Below are positions 1-11,192 of a DNA stretch of 64,000 nucleotides, piece by piece. The DNA is taken from NCBI RefSeq assembly GCF_003545875.1, contig NZ_QHCS01000001.1, positions 1,375,501 to 1,439,500 on the forward strand, given 5' to 3'. The number at the start of each line of letters is the position of its first letter. The stretch's first letter is position 1. The DNA comes from Leptospira stimsonii (GTDB lineage: Bacteria; Spirochaetota; Leptospiria; Leptospirales; Leptospiraceae). Under the pieces are notes generated by a model. That model was not told the DNA's origin, ran no database searches, and saw only the letters and a list, made by a program, of their open reading frames with translations. The translations under genes were made by a program, and so were the position numbers.

Positions 1-148
1 TGAGAGGAACAAAAAGGGAGCCAATTTCCGCTTCACTGGACGAGGTCGTAATGTTTGTGATTCGGGAATCTTCTTTGAACCAAGTTTTTTGGGATGTTTC
101 TAAGACTCGGCGTATCGTTTCCGGATCGTAAAAGAAGTCTGCCTTCAT
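1..148 (-). CDS. murF: MurF-like UDP-MurNAc-tripeptide D-Ala-D-Ala ligase, N-terminus only
   Basis: An open frame starts at an ATG whose complement lies at 146-148 and runs off the left edge, giving about 49 residues (MKADFFYDPETIRR...). Residues 29-49 read RITNITTSSSEAEIGSLFVPL, which matches the first conserved block of Mur ligases, especially MurF (I-x-T-D-S-R-x-V-x-x-G-x-LFVAL), where the N-terminal UDP-binding domain begins. MurF adds D-Ala-D-Ala to UDP-MurNAc-tripeptide in the cytoplasm. No ATP-binding or catalytic motif is in view. No strong ribosome binding site is seen. Another Mur ligase of the MurE/MurF type is possible. Confidence 0.62.
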   Translation of the reverse strand, partial: MKADFFYDPETIRRVLETSQKTWFKEDSRITNITTSSSEAEIGSLFVPL

Positions 149-600
149 GAGTCCAGGCTGTAGGGAGAGAATGAATTGAAAATTCTATTTTTTTTCAAAG
201 CGAACTTTGATTTTGGCAATGATTGAGATTTAGGCTTGGATTCGTTAATGGAAACTGTATTCCGTATTGCAGTTCTCCTTTTTGGATACCTGGTTTTCAA
301 TCCTTCGAGGAATCTCGAGGAAGAAACTCTCCGAAGATTCAATTCTTTTTTAAGAATTTGTTCCTTGTCGGAACTCCGACGTTTTTCTTTTCAAGATTAT
401 GAATTCTCATCTTGGAGAGGAGAAATTCGGAACATAAATAGTTCCATCGCTGTGCATTCCATTCAGAATGGGAAGGTTTATCGGGAAAGTTCCCTCTCAG
501 AAAGGCTTTGTATTTCCTGCCAGAATGCAGTGATTCTGAGCAAATTTTTTAAGCTCGTTGAATTGGTGAAAATTTTTGCGGCAAAACGTAGATTTTAGTT
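149..600. other. Intergenic, no supported gene
   Basis: About 450 bp upstream of the murF-like gene. Two overlapping open frames on opposite strands exist here, but neither has a good ribosome binding site or recognisable family. One isolated GTCGGAACTCCGAC-type hairpin (about 368-381) belongs to the repeat family that fills the next 2 kb. Confidence 0.5.
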
Positions 601-2660
601 TCTACGAAGTTCCCCTAAGCAAGGGGAGGGATTTACGGTTGAGGGTAGTTTATCGATTTTACGAAGTTCGCCTAAACACGAGGGCGCTCTTAATTTGACC
701 AACTCTAAACGACGAGACTTGGTCGTTGTCGGAACTCCGACGGAGACTTTCCAGATATAGAATTTCGCATTTCTACGAAGTTCGCCTTAGCACGGGGAGT
801 TATTTATGGTTGAGGGTAGTTTATCGTTTCTGCGAAGTTCGCCTAAACACGAGAGGTGCTCTTAATTTGACCAACTCTAAACGACGAGACTTGGTCGTTG
901 TCGGAACTCCGACGGAAACTTTCCAGATATAGAATTTCGCATTTCTATGAAGTTCGCCTAAACGCAAATAGTCTATAAGTTTGGATATTTTTCGAATCTA
1001 CAAAGTTTGCATAAACGAACGAGTTCTTAAGTCAAAAGTAAATTTTCGACTTTTACGAAATTCGGTTACAGGAAGAATTCAAAGGCGTCGCAAATTCCTT
1101 TGAATCACTATCTCGCTATATCTGTTCCTATTTGCTCGCCTCGTTCTTTGATGAAAGCTTTATTCAGTGTGTCCGCCGATCGAAACCTTTTCGACTCTTC
1201 GCAATGGTATCGGTCGGGATTGCCTTTACCTTTTACCAATCTACAAATCCAATTTTGAAGTTGGTGGGAGTTTAGAGACGAAATACTGCCTCTGATTCCG
1301 CGTTTCTACGTAGTTCGCATAAACGCGCGGCGGCCATGACATACTTTCTCTGAAATTGGATTTTCTGTTCTGTCGGAACTCCGACAGAAACTTGAAGACA
1401 TAGAATATCAACTCTGCATTTCTACGAAGTTCGCATAAACGCGCGGCGACCATGACATACTTTCTCTGAAATTGGATTTTCTGTTCTGTCGGAACTCCGA
1501 CAGAAACTTGAAGACATAGGATATCAACTCTGCGTTTCTACGTAGTTCGCATAAACGCGCGGCGATCCGAACTTCATAACACTTCTCATGAAGCCATAGG
1601 GTCGTTGTCGGAAGTCCGGCGGAAATCTTGAAAAAAGAATTCCACTGTGCGGTTATATGCCGTTCGCCTAAACGCACGGTGGTCCTGGAGCACTTTCAAC
1701 CAACTTTGCTTGGCCAGCAGTAGTCAGAACTCTTACAAATATCTTCAAAAAATAGACCCGTTTCAGCATTATACGAAGTTCGCCTAAACGCAATGTCATC
1801 TTAACTTGCTATCTCCCCATTTGATCGAACACTGGCAATTGTCGGAACTCCAACGAAACTTTCAAGACTTACAGTTTCACTACTGCACTTAGACGTGGTT
1901 CGCATAATCGCCCGCTAACCATAGCGGCCATTTAACCAAATCAACGAGTCGTTGCGGCGGTTGTCGTAGCTCCGACAAGAAAGTTGAAGACATAGAATTT
2001 CACTTCTGCATTTCTACGAAGCTCGCCTAAACGCGCGGCGACCGACCGAAAAGCGCTTTCTCTCGACTTGTTTTACCTACTCTGTAGGAGTTCTGACTGA
2101 GATCTCGATGAGATAGAATATCGCATTTCTACGAAGTTCGCCTAAACGCGCGGCGACCGAAAAGCGCTTTCTCTCGACTTGTTTTACCTACTCTGTAGGA
2201 GCTCTGACTGAGATCTCGATGAGATAGAATATCGCATTTCTACGAAGTTCGTATAAACGCGCGGCGACCGAAAAGCGCTTTTACTTGACTTGGTTTTACC
2301 TTCTCTGTAGGAGCTCTGACTGAGATCTCGAAGACATAGAATATCGCATTTCTACGAAGTTCGCCTAAACGCGCGGCGACCGAAAAGCGCTTTCTCTCGA
2401 CTTGTTTTACCTACTCTGTAGGAGCTCTGACTGAGATCTCGATGAGATAGAATATAACATTTCTACGAAATTCGTATAATCGCAAAGGGATCTTTATTCT
2501 CTATCTCTCCACTCGATCGAAGATTGGCAGTAGTCAGAACTCTTACAGATATCTTCAACAAATAGACTCCTGCTTCGGTTCTATTCGAAGTTCGCCTAAA
2601 CGCGCGTCGATCAAGCTCTCCTCCGCTCGCCATCTCAGTAGGAATTCTTACAAAATCTTG
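601..2660. repeat. Degenerate tandem repeat array, unit about 57/111-123 bp
   Basis: A core close to TCTACGAAGTTCGCCTAAAC recurs at about 601, 658, 772, 829, 944, 1305, 1421, 1537, 1654, 1770, 1890, 2013, 2128, 2239, 2351, 2462 and 2582. Weaker copies lie near 1000-1060. From 1305 onward the spacing is 116, 116, 117, 116, 120, 123, 115, 111, 112, 111 and 120 bp. Between cores lies a second, hairpin-forming block (GTCGG-AACT-CCGAC, or variants such as GTAGGAGCTCTGAC). Units 2128-2460 are nearly identical to each other, whereas those near 1650-1900 are divergent. No coding capacity fits; the short open frames inside arise because two units are 116-117 bp apart. Function is unknown. Confidence 0.9.
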
Positions 2661-2757
2661 AAAAGCCAGATTTGATTTCGCTGTTACGGAAAAGTCCCAC
2701 TGAGCTGAAAATCGTTAGAACCGGAATTGTTAGAAAAGGCAAACGTCAAGGAAATTC

Positions 2758-3378
2758 ATGGATCAGATACTCATATACAACCGACCGTCGCCTCGTTCTT
2801 TTTTTTGGCATTCGCTTTCGATCTCATTCGGAAGTTTGTTCTTTTATATGGTCATTTCCCCCGTAAAAAAAGAGGTTGAAAATTCTACGCACATTGGTTT
2901 CGAGCCCTATCCGGACTTAATTCTTAACGGTTATATTGAGTTCTTTTTCCTATGGGTTTCTTGGATTTTCCTTACGATCGGGTTCAGACGTTTGATAAGA
3001 ATAGAGCGGATTCTTGTGGATCAAGAATTTATTTACTTCGTCGCAAACCAATTTCTTTCCTCCGGAAAAAGACTTTACACCGGGGGTGGGCTCCGGATTC
3101 CTCTCTCTTCGGATTTTCGCTTTCGAGCGATGAAAGACAGCTTTTTAAAAGGAATCGGCTTCTATCTCGATATACCGGCCGTAGATGGCGGACGTCAGTC
3201 CTTTTTGATCGTGGATCATTGTGTAAATCCAAGAAGATTAGCCGGAAGAATCAACAAAGTGCTCGAAAAAAATGGAACGTTTCCGAGAAACGTCCACATG
3301 TCTAAGCCTCTGGAAAAATCGTTATATAAGAAAAATGTAAAGAACCAGAGAAAACAAACGAAGAAAACAAACCGTTAA
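2758..3378 (+). CDS. Hypothetical two-TM membrane protein
   Basis: A 206-residue protein with start ATG preceded by AAGGAAATTC. Hydrophobic segments at about residues 14-34 and 54-77 suggest two membrane spans. A hydrophilic C-terminal domain follows, ending in a very basic Lys/Arg/Asn/Gln-rich tail (about 185-206). I do not recognise the family. The gene lies between the repeat array and nadD and is convergent with nadD (39 bp apart). It might be a small membrane sensor or a PH-like-domain protein, but no motif supports a function. Confidence 0.6.
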   Translation: MDQILIYNRPSPRSFFWHSLSISFGSLFFYMVISPVKKEVENSTHIGFEPYPDLILNGYIEFFFLWVSWIFLTIGFRRLIRIERILVDQEFIYFVANQFLSSGKRLYTGGGLRIPLSSDFRFRAMKDSFLKGIGFYLDIPAVDGGRQSFLIVDHCVNPRRLAGRINKVLEKNGTFPRNVHMSKPLEKSLYKKNVKNQRKQTKKTNR

Positions 3379-3417
3379 AAAGAGATTGTTGATTCTAATT
3401 TTGGATTTGCTTTAATA

Positions 3418-4020
3418 CTAATAGAGCTCTTTTTTTTCTATGTAATCCCTCAGGTTCGCTGGAATTTTCGAAGTTTCCCAGGAGGATCGGAATTCTCGCC
3501 TTAATTCCGTGGAACTAACAGGGATGAGTGGATTTTTTAAAAAAAAGAACTTTTCCGAGACTTCCTGCAGGTTTGGATTGATCCGAATTACTTCGGAGAC
3601 TCTTCGGAATACGCAGACTGATTTAACGTTTTCTAATATAACTCTCCAGTCTTTCCAATCGTGAAAGTGGTCGTAGTTGTCCTCTCCGATCAAAAGTAAA
3701 AATTCCCGATCTGGATAAGAAATTTTTAATTCTCGAAGTGTATCAACCGTATAACTGGGACCTTTTTTTTTGAGTTCTATGTCAAGTATTCGGATCGGGT
3801 ATTTGAATTCCTGAATAAATAGATTCAACATTTCTAATATATCTTTCGGTGAAGTTTCTTTGATTCCCTTGAGCGGGTTTTGGCGATTCGGGATAAGAAA
3901 CAATTCTTCGCAATCCGGAAATTCTGCAAAGAATGACTTAAGAATCCCGGAATGTCCTTCGTGTGGAGGATCGAAACTCCCTCCAAAAATACCCGTGAGG
4001 ATTTTTTTTTCCTCGGACAT
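3418..4020 (-). CDS. nadD: Nicotinate-nucleotide adenylyltransferase
   Basis: NadD transfers AMP from ATP to nicotinate mononucleotide in NAD synthesis. The 200-residue product has the nucleotidyltransferase signature [11 protein letters not shown] at residues 13-23 and the C-terminal SSTELR motif (about 166-171, the ISSTxxR motif of the family). The size is normal. It is the last gene of the minus-strand run obgE-proB-proA-nadD and starts 2 bp after the proA stop, so translational coupling is likely. In many bacteria nadD sits with yqeK and rsfS; here a YqeK-like gene lies 22 kb away at 25691-26278. Confidence 0.95.
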   Translation of the reverse strand: MSEEKKILTGIFGGSFDPPHEGHSGILKSFFAEFPDCEELFLIPNRQNPLKGIKETSPKDILEMLNLFIQEFKYPIRILDIELKKKGPSYTVDTLRELKISYPDREFLLLIGEDNYDHFHDWKDWRVILENVKSVCVFRRVSEVIRINPNLQEVSEKFFFLKNPLIPVSSTELRREFRSSWETSKIPANLRDYIEKKELY

Positions 4021-4022
4021 AT

Positions 4023-5273
4023 TTATCCTCGGATTTGTCCGTTGCCGGTAACGTATGTTGTGGTCGTTGTTAGATGGACCAATCCCATCGGTCCTCTTAC
4101 GTGAAGTTTTCCGGTGGAAATCCCGACTTCGGCGCCTAAGCCGAATTCTCCTCCATCGTGAAAACGAGTGGAGCAGTTGATAAAAAGTGCGGCGGAATCC
4201 AAAGAATTCGTAAACCGTTTCGCGGTGCTCAAATCTTCCGTTACGATCGCTTCCGTGTGACCGGAAGAGGTTCTTTCAATGAAAGCTAACGCTTCCTCCA
4301 AAGAGGAAACCGTTTTGACGGAAAGTCTGAGATCCAAAAATTCTTCCAGATAGTCTTCTTCCTTTACTGGTTTTCCTTTTGGGTAAAGAGAGAGTGATGG
4401 AGGATCGAGTAAAAGTTCGACGCCTTCTTTTGCTAGCGCTTCTAAGAGTTCTTTTCGAAACGGATATCCCGTATGGAGAATTAAATTCTCCGTCGCGTTA
4501 CAAACTCCGGGTCTTTGCACCTTTGAGTTGATTACGATGGGAATCACTTTATCAGGATCCGCGTCCTCATCGATAAAAAGATTACAAACGCCTTTATCGT
4601 GTTTCACGACCGGAATTTTAGAATGTTCCGAGACAAACTGAATCAGTCCTTCTCCGCCTCTCGGAACTACGATATCGATCTTCGAAGTTTGTTGAAAGAA
4701 AGGAAGCATATAGGCGCGATCGGTCTTGTCTACAAAAGTTACCGCGCCGACGTCGATTTCTTCTTTTTGCAAAACCTCGTGAAAAAGTTTCACCAAAGCC
4801 GCGTTCGAGTGAAACGCTTCGCTTCCTCCGCGCAGAATACATGCGTTTCCTGATTTAAAGGAAAGCGCACCGACGTCGATCGTAACGTTTGGTCGCGATT
4901 CGTAGATCACCATGACAACACCCAGAGGAACTCTTCTCGTGACGAGTTCGAGTCCGTTTGGAAGAGTCAAGCCTCTCGTGACTTCGCCGACTGGATCGGG
5001 AAGTGCGACGATTTCTCGAAGTGCGGACGCCATTCCGGCGATTCGTTTCTCATTGAGAAGAAGTCGATCCATAAGAGCGGAAGAAAGACTTTTTTCTTTT
5101 CCGTCTTTTAGATCCAGCGCATTTGCGGTTAGAATTTCTTCTTTCCGTTTTTCTAATGTATCGGCGAGATCAAGAAGGACTTTATTCTTAAGAGAAGACG
5201 GAAGTGATTTAAGAGTTCGAGAAGATTTTTTAGCGCGAGCGCAAAGATCTTCCACATATTCCAATTCTTTCAT
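4023..5273 (-). CDS. proA: Gamma-glutamyl phosphate reductase
   Basis: ProA reduces glutamyl-5-phosphate to glutamate-5-semialdehyde with NADPH, the second step of proline synthesis. The 416-residue product is full length for the family. It carries the aldehyde-dehydrogenase-type motifs [20 protein letters not shown] (about 124-143) and the catalytic-cysteine segment RPGVCNATE (about 254-262). The start codon overlaps the proB stop by 4 bp (ATGA), the usual coupling arrangement for the ProB/ProA pair. Confidence 0.97.
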   Translation of the reverse strand: MKELEYVEDLCARAKKSSRTLKSLPSSLKNKVLLDLADTLEKRKEEILTANALDLKDGKEKSLSSALMDRLLLNEKRIAGMASALREIVALPDPVGEVTRGLTLPNGLELVTRRVPLGVVMVIYESRPNVTIDVGALSFKSGNACILRGGSEAFHSNAALVKLFHEVLQKEEIDVGAVTFVDKTDRAYMLPFFQQTSKIDIVVPRGGEGLIQFVSEHSKIPVVKHDKGVCNLFIDEDADPDKVIPIVINSKVQRPGVCNATENLILHTGYPFRKELLEALAKEGVELLLDPPSLSLYPKGKPVKEEDYLEEFLDLRLSVKTVSSLEEALAFIERTSSGHTEAIVTEDLSTAKRFTNSLDSAALFINCSTRFHDGGEFGLGAEVGISTGKLHVRGPMGLVHLTTTTTYVTGNGQIRG

Positions 5274-6142
5274 AGATGAGTTCCTCCGTTTCCATTTCCG
5301 TTCCGATTCTTACGAATGATTTCCTTTACGTCCTCTTCGGAAAACACACGATTCCCCGAAGGAGCGACTAACGTTCCGATCGAGTTTTGATCTAAGAATT
5401 CCCGAATGACGTGCATTTTTTTGCCGTTCAAAATCGCAGTGGGAACTCCTGCTTCGGAAAGTAAACCGGCTGATTTGAGTTTTGTAAACATTCCTCCGGT
5501 TCCCGGACCGCTCGGCCCTCCCGCTACGTCCAGATTTTCTTTTCCGATTTTTTCTATGAAAGGAACGACTTTCTCTTCTTTTAAAAAACCGTCCACACCC
5601 GTAAGAATGATCAAGAGATCCGCGCCGACGATCAGGCTTACAAGAGCGGAAAGCATGTCGTTGTCTCCGAATTTTACCTCTTCCGTCGCGACGGAATCGT
5701 TTTCGTTTACGACGGGAAGAATACCCCATTCTAGAAGTTGGGTGAATGTGTTCTTAAGATTCTTATATCCTTCTTTAGACTCGAGATCCAAAACCCCAAA
5801 AAGAATCTGCGCGATACTAAGGTTTACCTTGGAGAAAAAACTATCGTAGAGATTGACGAGCCGATTCTGACCCATGGCGGCTAACGCCTGTTTTTCGGAG
5901 AGGGAATCTCCGGAAGAGATCGAAGAGGGTAGTTCGCTTAACAAAAGTCTTCCTCTTGCGATCGCGCCTGAGGAAACAAGAATTACTTTTTTACCGAGAT
6001 CTCTGAGGTGACGGATATCGCTTACCAACTGAAAAAGGAAGTCGTTCACTTCCGATTCGGGACCGGAAAGCCTCGCCGAACCGACTTTGATTACGATCAT
6101 TTCCGAAGAACGGATTTTTTCAGAGAGAGAAGAACGTTCCAT
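5270..6142 (-). CDS. proB: Glutamate 5-kinase, short form without PUA domain
   Basis: ProB phosphorylates glutamate to start proline synthesis. The 290-residue protein has the amino-acid-kinase fold motifs VIKVGSARL (18-26), [10 protein letters not shown] (about 56-65), [17 protein letters not shown] (about 149-165) and the glycine-rich [11 protein letters not shown] loop (about 211-221). It ends soon after the kinase domain, so the C-terminal PUA domain found in the roughly 367-residue E. coli enzyme is absent. Short ProB proteins are known in other bacteria. It lies 11 bp after obgE and overlaps proA by 4 bp. Confidence 0.95.
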   Translation of the reverse strand: MERSSLSEKIRSSEMIVIKVGSARLSGPESEVNDFLFQLVSDIRHLRDLGKKVILVSSGAIARGRLLLSELPSSISSGDSLSEKQALAAMGQNRLVNLYDSFFSKVNLSIAQILFGVLDLESKEGYKNLKNTFTQLLEWGILPVVNENDSVATEEVKFGDNDMLSALVSLIVGADLLIILTGVDGFLKEEKVVPFIEKIGKENLDVAGGPSGPGTGGMFTKLKSAGLLSEAGVPTAILNGKKMHVIREFLDQNSIGTLVAPSGNRVFSEEDVKEIIRKNRNGNGNGGTHL

Positions 6143-6153
6143 GTTCGAAGATC

Positions 6154-7248
<1,095 letters not shown>

Positions 7249-7283
7249 GTTTTTTGAATATTCTAAAATTCTTAAATACGTCT

Positions 7284-7361
<78 letters not shown>

Positions 7362-7365
7362 GGGG

Positions 7366-7609
<244 letters not shown>

Positions 7610-7620
<11 letters not shown>

Positions 7621-7939
7621 CTTCTGGTACTCCTATCAGTTCCATTTCTTTCGGGTATTGATTCTTCAGATTTTTAAGTCCGGAGAGAACCAATTCAAAA
7701 CTATTATGAATTAAAACATTGTCTTTGGGAAGAACTTCGAACCGAAGATATCCGTCACGGATTTCAGCGGGTTTTGCGTTGCCGGTTTGGAGAAGGTGCA
7801 GATACAGAGTCTGAACCAGGACCGAAACGGCAGAGCAGAGAAGATTCTCACCCTTTTTTCCTAAGGAAGTCGGGGAATGTCCCTCACTTTCTAAGGAAGA
7901 ATACAACTCTTCTTTGCAAGTGATCCGTATCCGGATCAA
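7610..7939 (-). CDS. prp: Prp-like ribosomal-processing cysteine protease family protein
   Basis: This 109-residue protein lies between L21 and L27, the standard position of the YsxB/Prp family. The catalytic dyad is present: His21 in EGHS and Cys35 in [10 protein letters not shown], matching the family pattern GH-x(n)-G-x-D-x-VCAAVS. It overlaps rplU by 4 bp and rpmA by 11 bp, so the three genes are tightly coupled. In Firmicutes Prp cleaves an N-terminal extension of L27. The neighbouring L27 has none, so the substrate or role here is unclear. Confidence 0.88.
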
Positions 7940-8250
7940 ACCGCAGAAAGAGAAACGACCTTAACTTTCTGAAGCTGTTGTCTGTGACCCCAGGCTTTTT
8001 GATAGTTCTTACGTCTTTTGTAAACGTAAGCGTGAATCTTATCACCTTTTACGTCTTCCAAAACTTTCAGGGAAACACGAGCCGTTTTGAGCTCGGGTTG
8101 TCCGATATGCACTTTATTGCTGGATTCTGCGAAGAGAAGCACCTTCGCGTCAAAGGATTCGCCCGCGTTTTTACCGGTTTTTTCGGTCAGGAATTCCTGA
8201 TCTTGGGTTACTTTGAATTGTCTGTTTCCAACTGAAATAATAGCGTACAT
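7936..8250 (-). CDS. rplU: 50S ribosomal protein L21
   Basis: L21 binds 23S rRNA. The 104-residue product starts [14 protein letters not shown], the typical L21 opening (MYAVIxxGGKQYKV), and contains the conserved [14 protein letters not shown] block (about 79-92). It is the first gene of the rplU-prp-rpmA unit. Its promoter must lie in the repeat-containing region 8251-8500; I could not place it confidently. Confidence 0.97.
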   Translation of the reverse strand: MYAIISVGNRQFKVTQDQEFLTEKTGKNAGESFDAKVLLFAESSNKVHIGQPELKTARVSLKVLEDVKGDKIHAYVYKRRKNYQKAWGHRQQLQKVKVVSLSAV

Positions 8251-9439
8251 ATCGATCCGGCCTGTTTTAAGTCGTTTTGAACCAATCTGGTCGACGTTCC
8301 CCTCCGGTCAAGGGGAAAAAGGAAAAACGCTTGTACGCAGGAGGTGAGTTCCGACTTCGGTCAAAAAAGGACCGTTCTTCGAAGCTCGAATTTGTCCTTT
8401 GGGGAGAATTTCGGCTTCGAACCGGAAATCGTACCGAATTTTCTAAAAAAGTAGGAACTCACACATTTTCCAAAGAATGCCAGACCTGGTAAGTTCCTTA
8501 TTTTACCCGTAAGGAAGGTGGATTTCCAAATGACCTTTCTGGGGAATCGAGTTAGGCGAGCAGATTCAGGAAAACGGTGTTTTGAAAAAAAAATCACGGA
8601 AAGATCGAAGGGGCTTCTTCTTTTTTCTCCGCAAACTTATTACAAAAAAGAATCCATTCGGATCCTAGACGGAACTCCGGATCGGTTTTCCTTGGATCGG
8701 GAAGAATCCGATTTCGCAAAAGCACATGCTGATTTACAGAAATAAAAGTAGGAACTCTTCTTCTTTAGAAGATGGACCGAAAGGATTCTTGGCACGTTTC
8801 CGGGTCTTTTTCTAAGGAATCTTCGAACAATCAACTCGCTCCAAGCATTGAAAAGTCGAAACACCAACTTCTTCCATTCACAACTACTTGCCTCAATCGA
8901 TTCTTCAGAGCTCCGTATGGGGAAAGGATTGGAAGTTCTTCTTGGAAGCATTCACGCGCGAAAAATTCGATCTCAAGTTTGTATCAAATTTTATCTCATT
9001 TTATAGAACGAAATTTTTAAAAAAAGAAGAATCTAACGGCGAATCTTTTCTCTTATCAAAGCGGTTTTGATTCTAAGATATGTTGGCCATCGTGAATATG
9101 TCTTCTTTCTTGTAAAGTCAACGGACAATATTACATTTTTCGAATTATATAATATTTGTTAAATTATAAATTAACGTATCTTGCGCGAACGCATGGAAGC
9201 CAAAAGGCGTTTTGCTTTGTCCACTCTCAAGAAGAAAAGAGAAACGCTCTGAAAGAATTTTCAAGAATCGAAAAACAATTGTTATTCGAATTTTCTTATA
9301 AATGAAGAATCAAAAACGAAAAAGAATGCAAAAAAGCATTCCTTAAATAGTTAATGCATCTGAGAGATTTTACATTCTTCTTACTTCTCAAGGAAGAGAA
9401 AGGATGTTGAGTCCATCTTAAACAAACAGGAGATACTAA
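8251..9439. other. Long intergenic region with dispersed GGAACTC repeats
   Basis: About 1.2 kb without a credible gene. Copies of the dispersed repeat are seen at 8451 and 8748 (GTAGGAACTC), with degenerate ones near 8350 (GAGTTCCGAC) and 8674 (GGAACTCCGG). The last 350 bp before the 9440 gene are A+T-rich and probably hold its promoter. Confidence 0.6.
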
Positions 9440-9868
9440 ATGGTATCAGGAATAACACTCATCGTGCTCAGCATCCTTGCTGTGCCTTCTTTGCTTTTGG
9501 CAAAAAAGCCGGATGCAAAGGAATTGCTCGCTAAGATTGCACCGTATCAAGGATGGATCGGACTCGTTTTCTGTTTCTGGGGAATTTACGGAATCGTTTT
9601 CCAAGGTCTTCTCGGACTTGGCTGGCTTCCAAATTGGCCAATCTATTGGGTAACCGCTCTTGCGGGAAACATCGTGCAGGCTGTTCTCGGATTCATTCTC
9701 GGATTCGGAACCATCTCTACCTATGTTCTCTCCAAGAACGAAGAAGCCAAAAAGAAAGGAGCGGAACTTCTTGCGAAATTGGCTCCCATCCAAGGTAAGT
9801 TGGGAATTTTTGGAATTGCAGTGGGAATCTGGACCATCGTAGCGTCTTTCCTTTTTTACGGAGCATAA
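9440..9868 (+). CDS. Conserved membrane protein with internal duplication
   Basis: A 142-residue, strongly hydrophobic protein with about four membrane spans and start ATG after an AGGAG box (ACAGGAGATACTAA). Two copies of one motif are visible: [17 protein letters not shown] (about 28-44) and [17 protein letters not shown] (about 108-124). Each sits before a hydrophobic helix pair, which suggests an ancient duplication of a two-helix unit. I do not know its function. A hairpin terminator follows at 9878-9900, so it is probably a single-gene transcript. Confidence 0.82.
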   Translation: MVSGITLIVLSILAVPSLLLAKKPDAKELLAKIAPYQGWIGLVFCFWGIYGIVFQGLLGLGWLPNWPIYWVTALAGNIVQAVLGFILGFGTISTYVLSKNEEAKKKGAELLAKLAPIQGKLGIFGIAVGIWTIVASFLFYGA

Positions 9869-9877
9869 TTCCATTTT

Positions 9878-9900
9878 CCGGGTGAAGACGTTTCACCCGG
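9878..9900 (+). terminator. Hairpin after the 9440 membrane-protein gene
   Basis: CCGGGTGAA (9878-9886) pairs perfectly with TTCACCCGG (9892-9900) around a 5-nt loop, 10 bp after the stop codon. The following tract (ACTTTCTCT) is only moderately T-rich. Confidence 0.7.
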
Positions 9901-9962
9901 ACTTTCTCTGCGAATTAAGAATTGCCTTCTTTTAAAAAAACGATGTCTAGAGTCGTTTTAGA

Positions 9963-10946
9963 ATGCAAATCCACACAACACTCAAAACGATCTCCGAACT
10001 CAAAAATACACGATTCCCGGAGATTGATCAATTCCCGAACCACTTTTTAGACGATCGATTTCCTATCGACGTCCAAAATTCTTATACCGTTCAAAAAGAA
10101 TTCTCCGTCATAGGAGTTTCCACTCTGGAGAATCAATCCTCAACGATCCGAGTAAAACCTTCCTCCGGATCTTTTTCCAAATTCTCTTATTCTCAAAAGA
10201 CTCTCGAACTCAGACCTGAATATTGTATAAAAGGAAATCATAATATACAACTGGGCGAAATAAAGATCATAGAACATCCGATCGCGTTGCAATCGGCTTT
10301 CGGTCTTTATCTGGATTTTGAATTGGAGAAGTCAAGTTTCCCCACGTTTGATTTTTGCGGCCAGGTTTATTTGGACGGATTGGATAACAATCTCCAAAAA
10401 ATCGGAGAAGTTCCTTTGATTACCGTCGCAAGACCATTCGCGATGAGCTGGGAAAAAGGATATTGTATTTTAGAACCGGACGAAGGAGATCGAAAGTTGA
10501 TCCTGGATCATCAGGTGAGTTATCCCGGCTCCACGGTTGGAAATTCCAGAATCAGAACCGAGATGACTCCTGAGATTTTCTCATTTATCGCCTCGGCAAG
10601 AACGACCGCGTTTCGCCCCGGAGAAGAGGCCGAAAAATTCTATCAGATCGGCCTCGCGGGCGGGTTGAAGGATTATCCGTTTACTTTGGAAAACGTGATT
10701 TTGTTAAACGAAGAGAAAATTTTCAACCCGAGAGAGAAGTTCGCTCACGAAGGGAAGAATTATGAATTTCTCGCACACGAATTGATCGATATCTTAGCTT
10801 GGATTCGATTTCTGGAAGAAGAATACAAAGGAAGATTCGTCGGAAATATGACTACTTTTCTCTTTGATCATCATAAACAGATCGATATCGCTCAGTTCGT
10901 ATGCGATCGAAACAGATTCTCCGAAATCGGAATGAGAATTCTCTGA
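9963..10946 (+). CDS. Divergent LpxC-like deacetylase family protein
   Basis: The 327-residue protein has the layout of UDP-3-O-acyl-GlcNAc deacetylase (LpxC), the committed zinc enzyme of lipid A synthesis. KIIEHPIALQSAFGLYLDFE (about 101-120) aligns with the LpxC VEHLMAALxGLGIDN block, including the Glu104-His105 pair. EFLAHELIDILAW (268-280) supplies the H-x3-D zinc motif (His272, Asp276). A second His pair is at 303-304. The segments between are much less conserved than in housekeeping LpxC. It may be a paralogue with a changed substrate. It is preceded by a terminator and followed by dispersed repeats, so it appears to stand alone. Confidence 0.68.
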   Translation: MQIHTTLKTISELKNTRFPEIDQFPNHFLDDRFPIDVQNSYTVQKEFSVIGVSTLENQSSTIRVKPSSGSFSKFSYSQKTLELRPEYCIKGNHNIQLGEIKIIEHPIALQSAFGLYLDFELEKSSFPTFDFCGQVYLDGLDNNLQKIGEVPLITVARPFAMSWEKGYCILEPDEGDRKLILDHQVSYPGSTVGNSRIRTEMTPEIFSFIASARTTAFRPGEEAEKFYQIGLAGGLKDYPFTLENVILLNEEKIFNPREKFAHEGKNYEFLAHELIDILAWIRFLEEEYKGRFVGNMTTFLFDHHKQIDIAQFVCDRNRFSEIGMRIL

Positions 10947-11192
10947 TAGATTTTTGTAGGAACTCCTCCAAAAATTCTTCTTTGGATCCTTTTGCAAAAT
11001 GACTTTCCGATTTGCCGGTGAGATTATGCGAAACACGGAAGATCGAAAAAGACGTTTTTGTAAAATTCGAACCCTTTGTGTGAGTTCCCGCTAATTACAA
11101 TATGTCCGGCTTTGTCTAAGATCTTGAATCCTTCCGTGTTTCCAAAAAAAGTATGAGTTCCTACTTTTTAGGTTTTAGAACAGATTCTCAAT
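10947..11192. repeat. Dispersed GTAGGAACTC repeats, mixed orientation
   Basis: The gap between the convergent LpxC-like and SDR genes holds GTAGGAACTCCTCC at 10956 and two inverted copies, GTGAGTTCCC near 11080 and TGAGTTCCTAC at 11154-11164. Confidence 0.75.

Noticed and set aside
236..598. 120-codon frame on the plus strand upstream of the repeat array
   Set aside because: No RBS, no family and an overlapping frame on the other strand; composition like the intergenic region.
1241..1677. Two overlapping minus-strand frames with a repeated peptide (RLCELRRNAELI)
   Set aside because: The peptide repeat only reflects two array units 116-117 bp apart; no start signal or family.
601..2660. CRISPR array
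   Set aside because: The recurring core is degenerate and the intervening blocks are also repeated, not unique spacers; no cas genes.
4912..5319. Frames opposite proA
   Set aside because: Antisense shadow of a clear, full-length gene.
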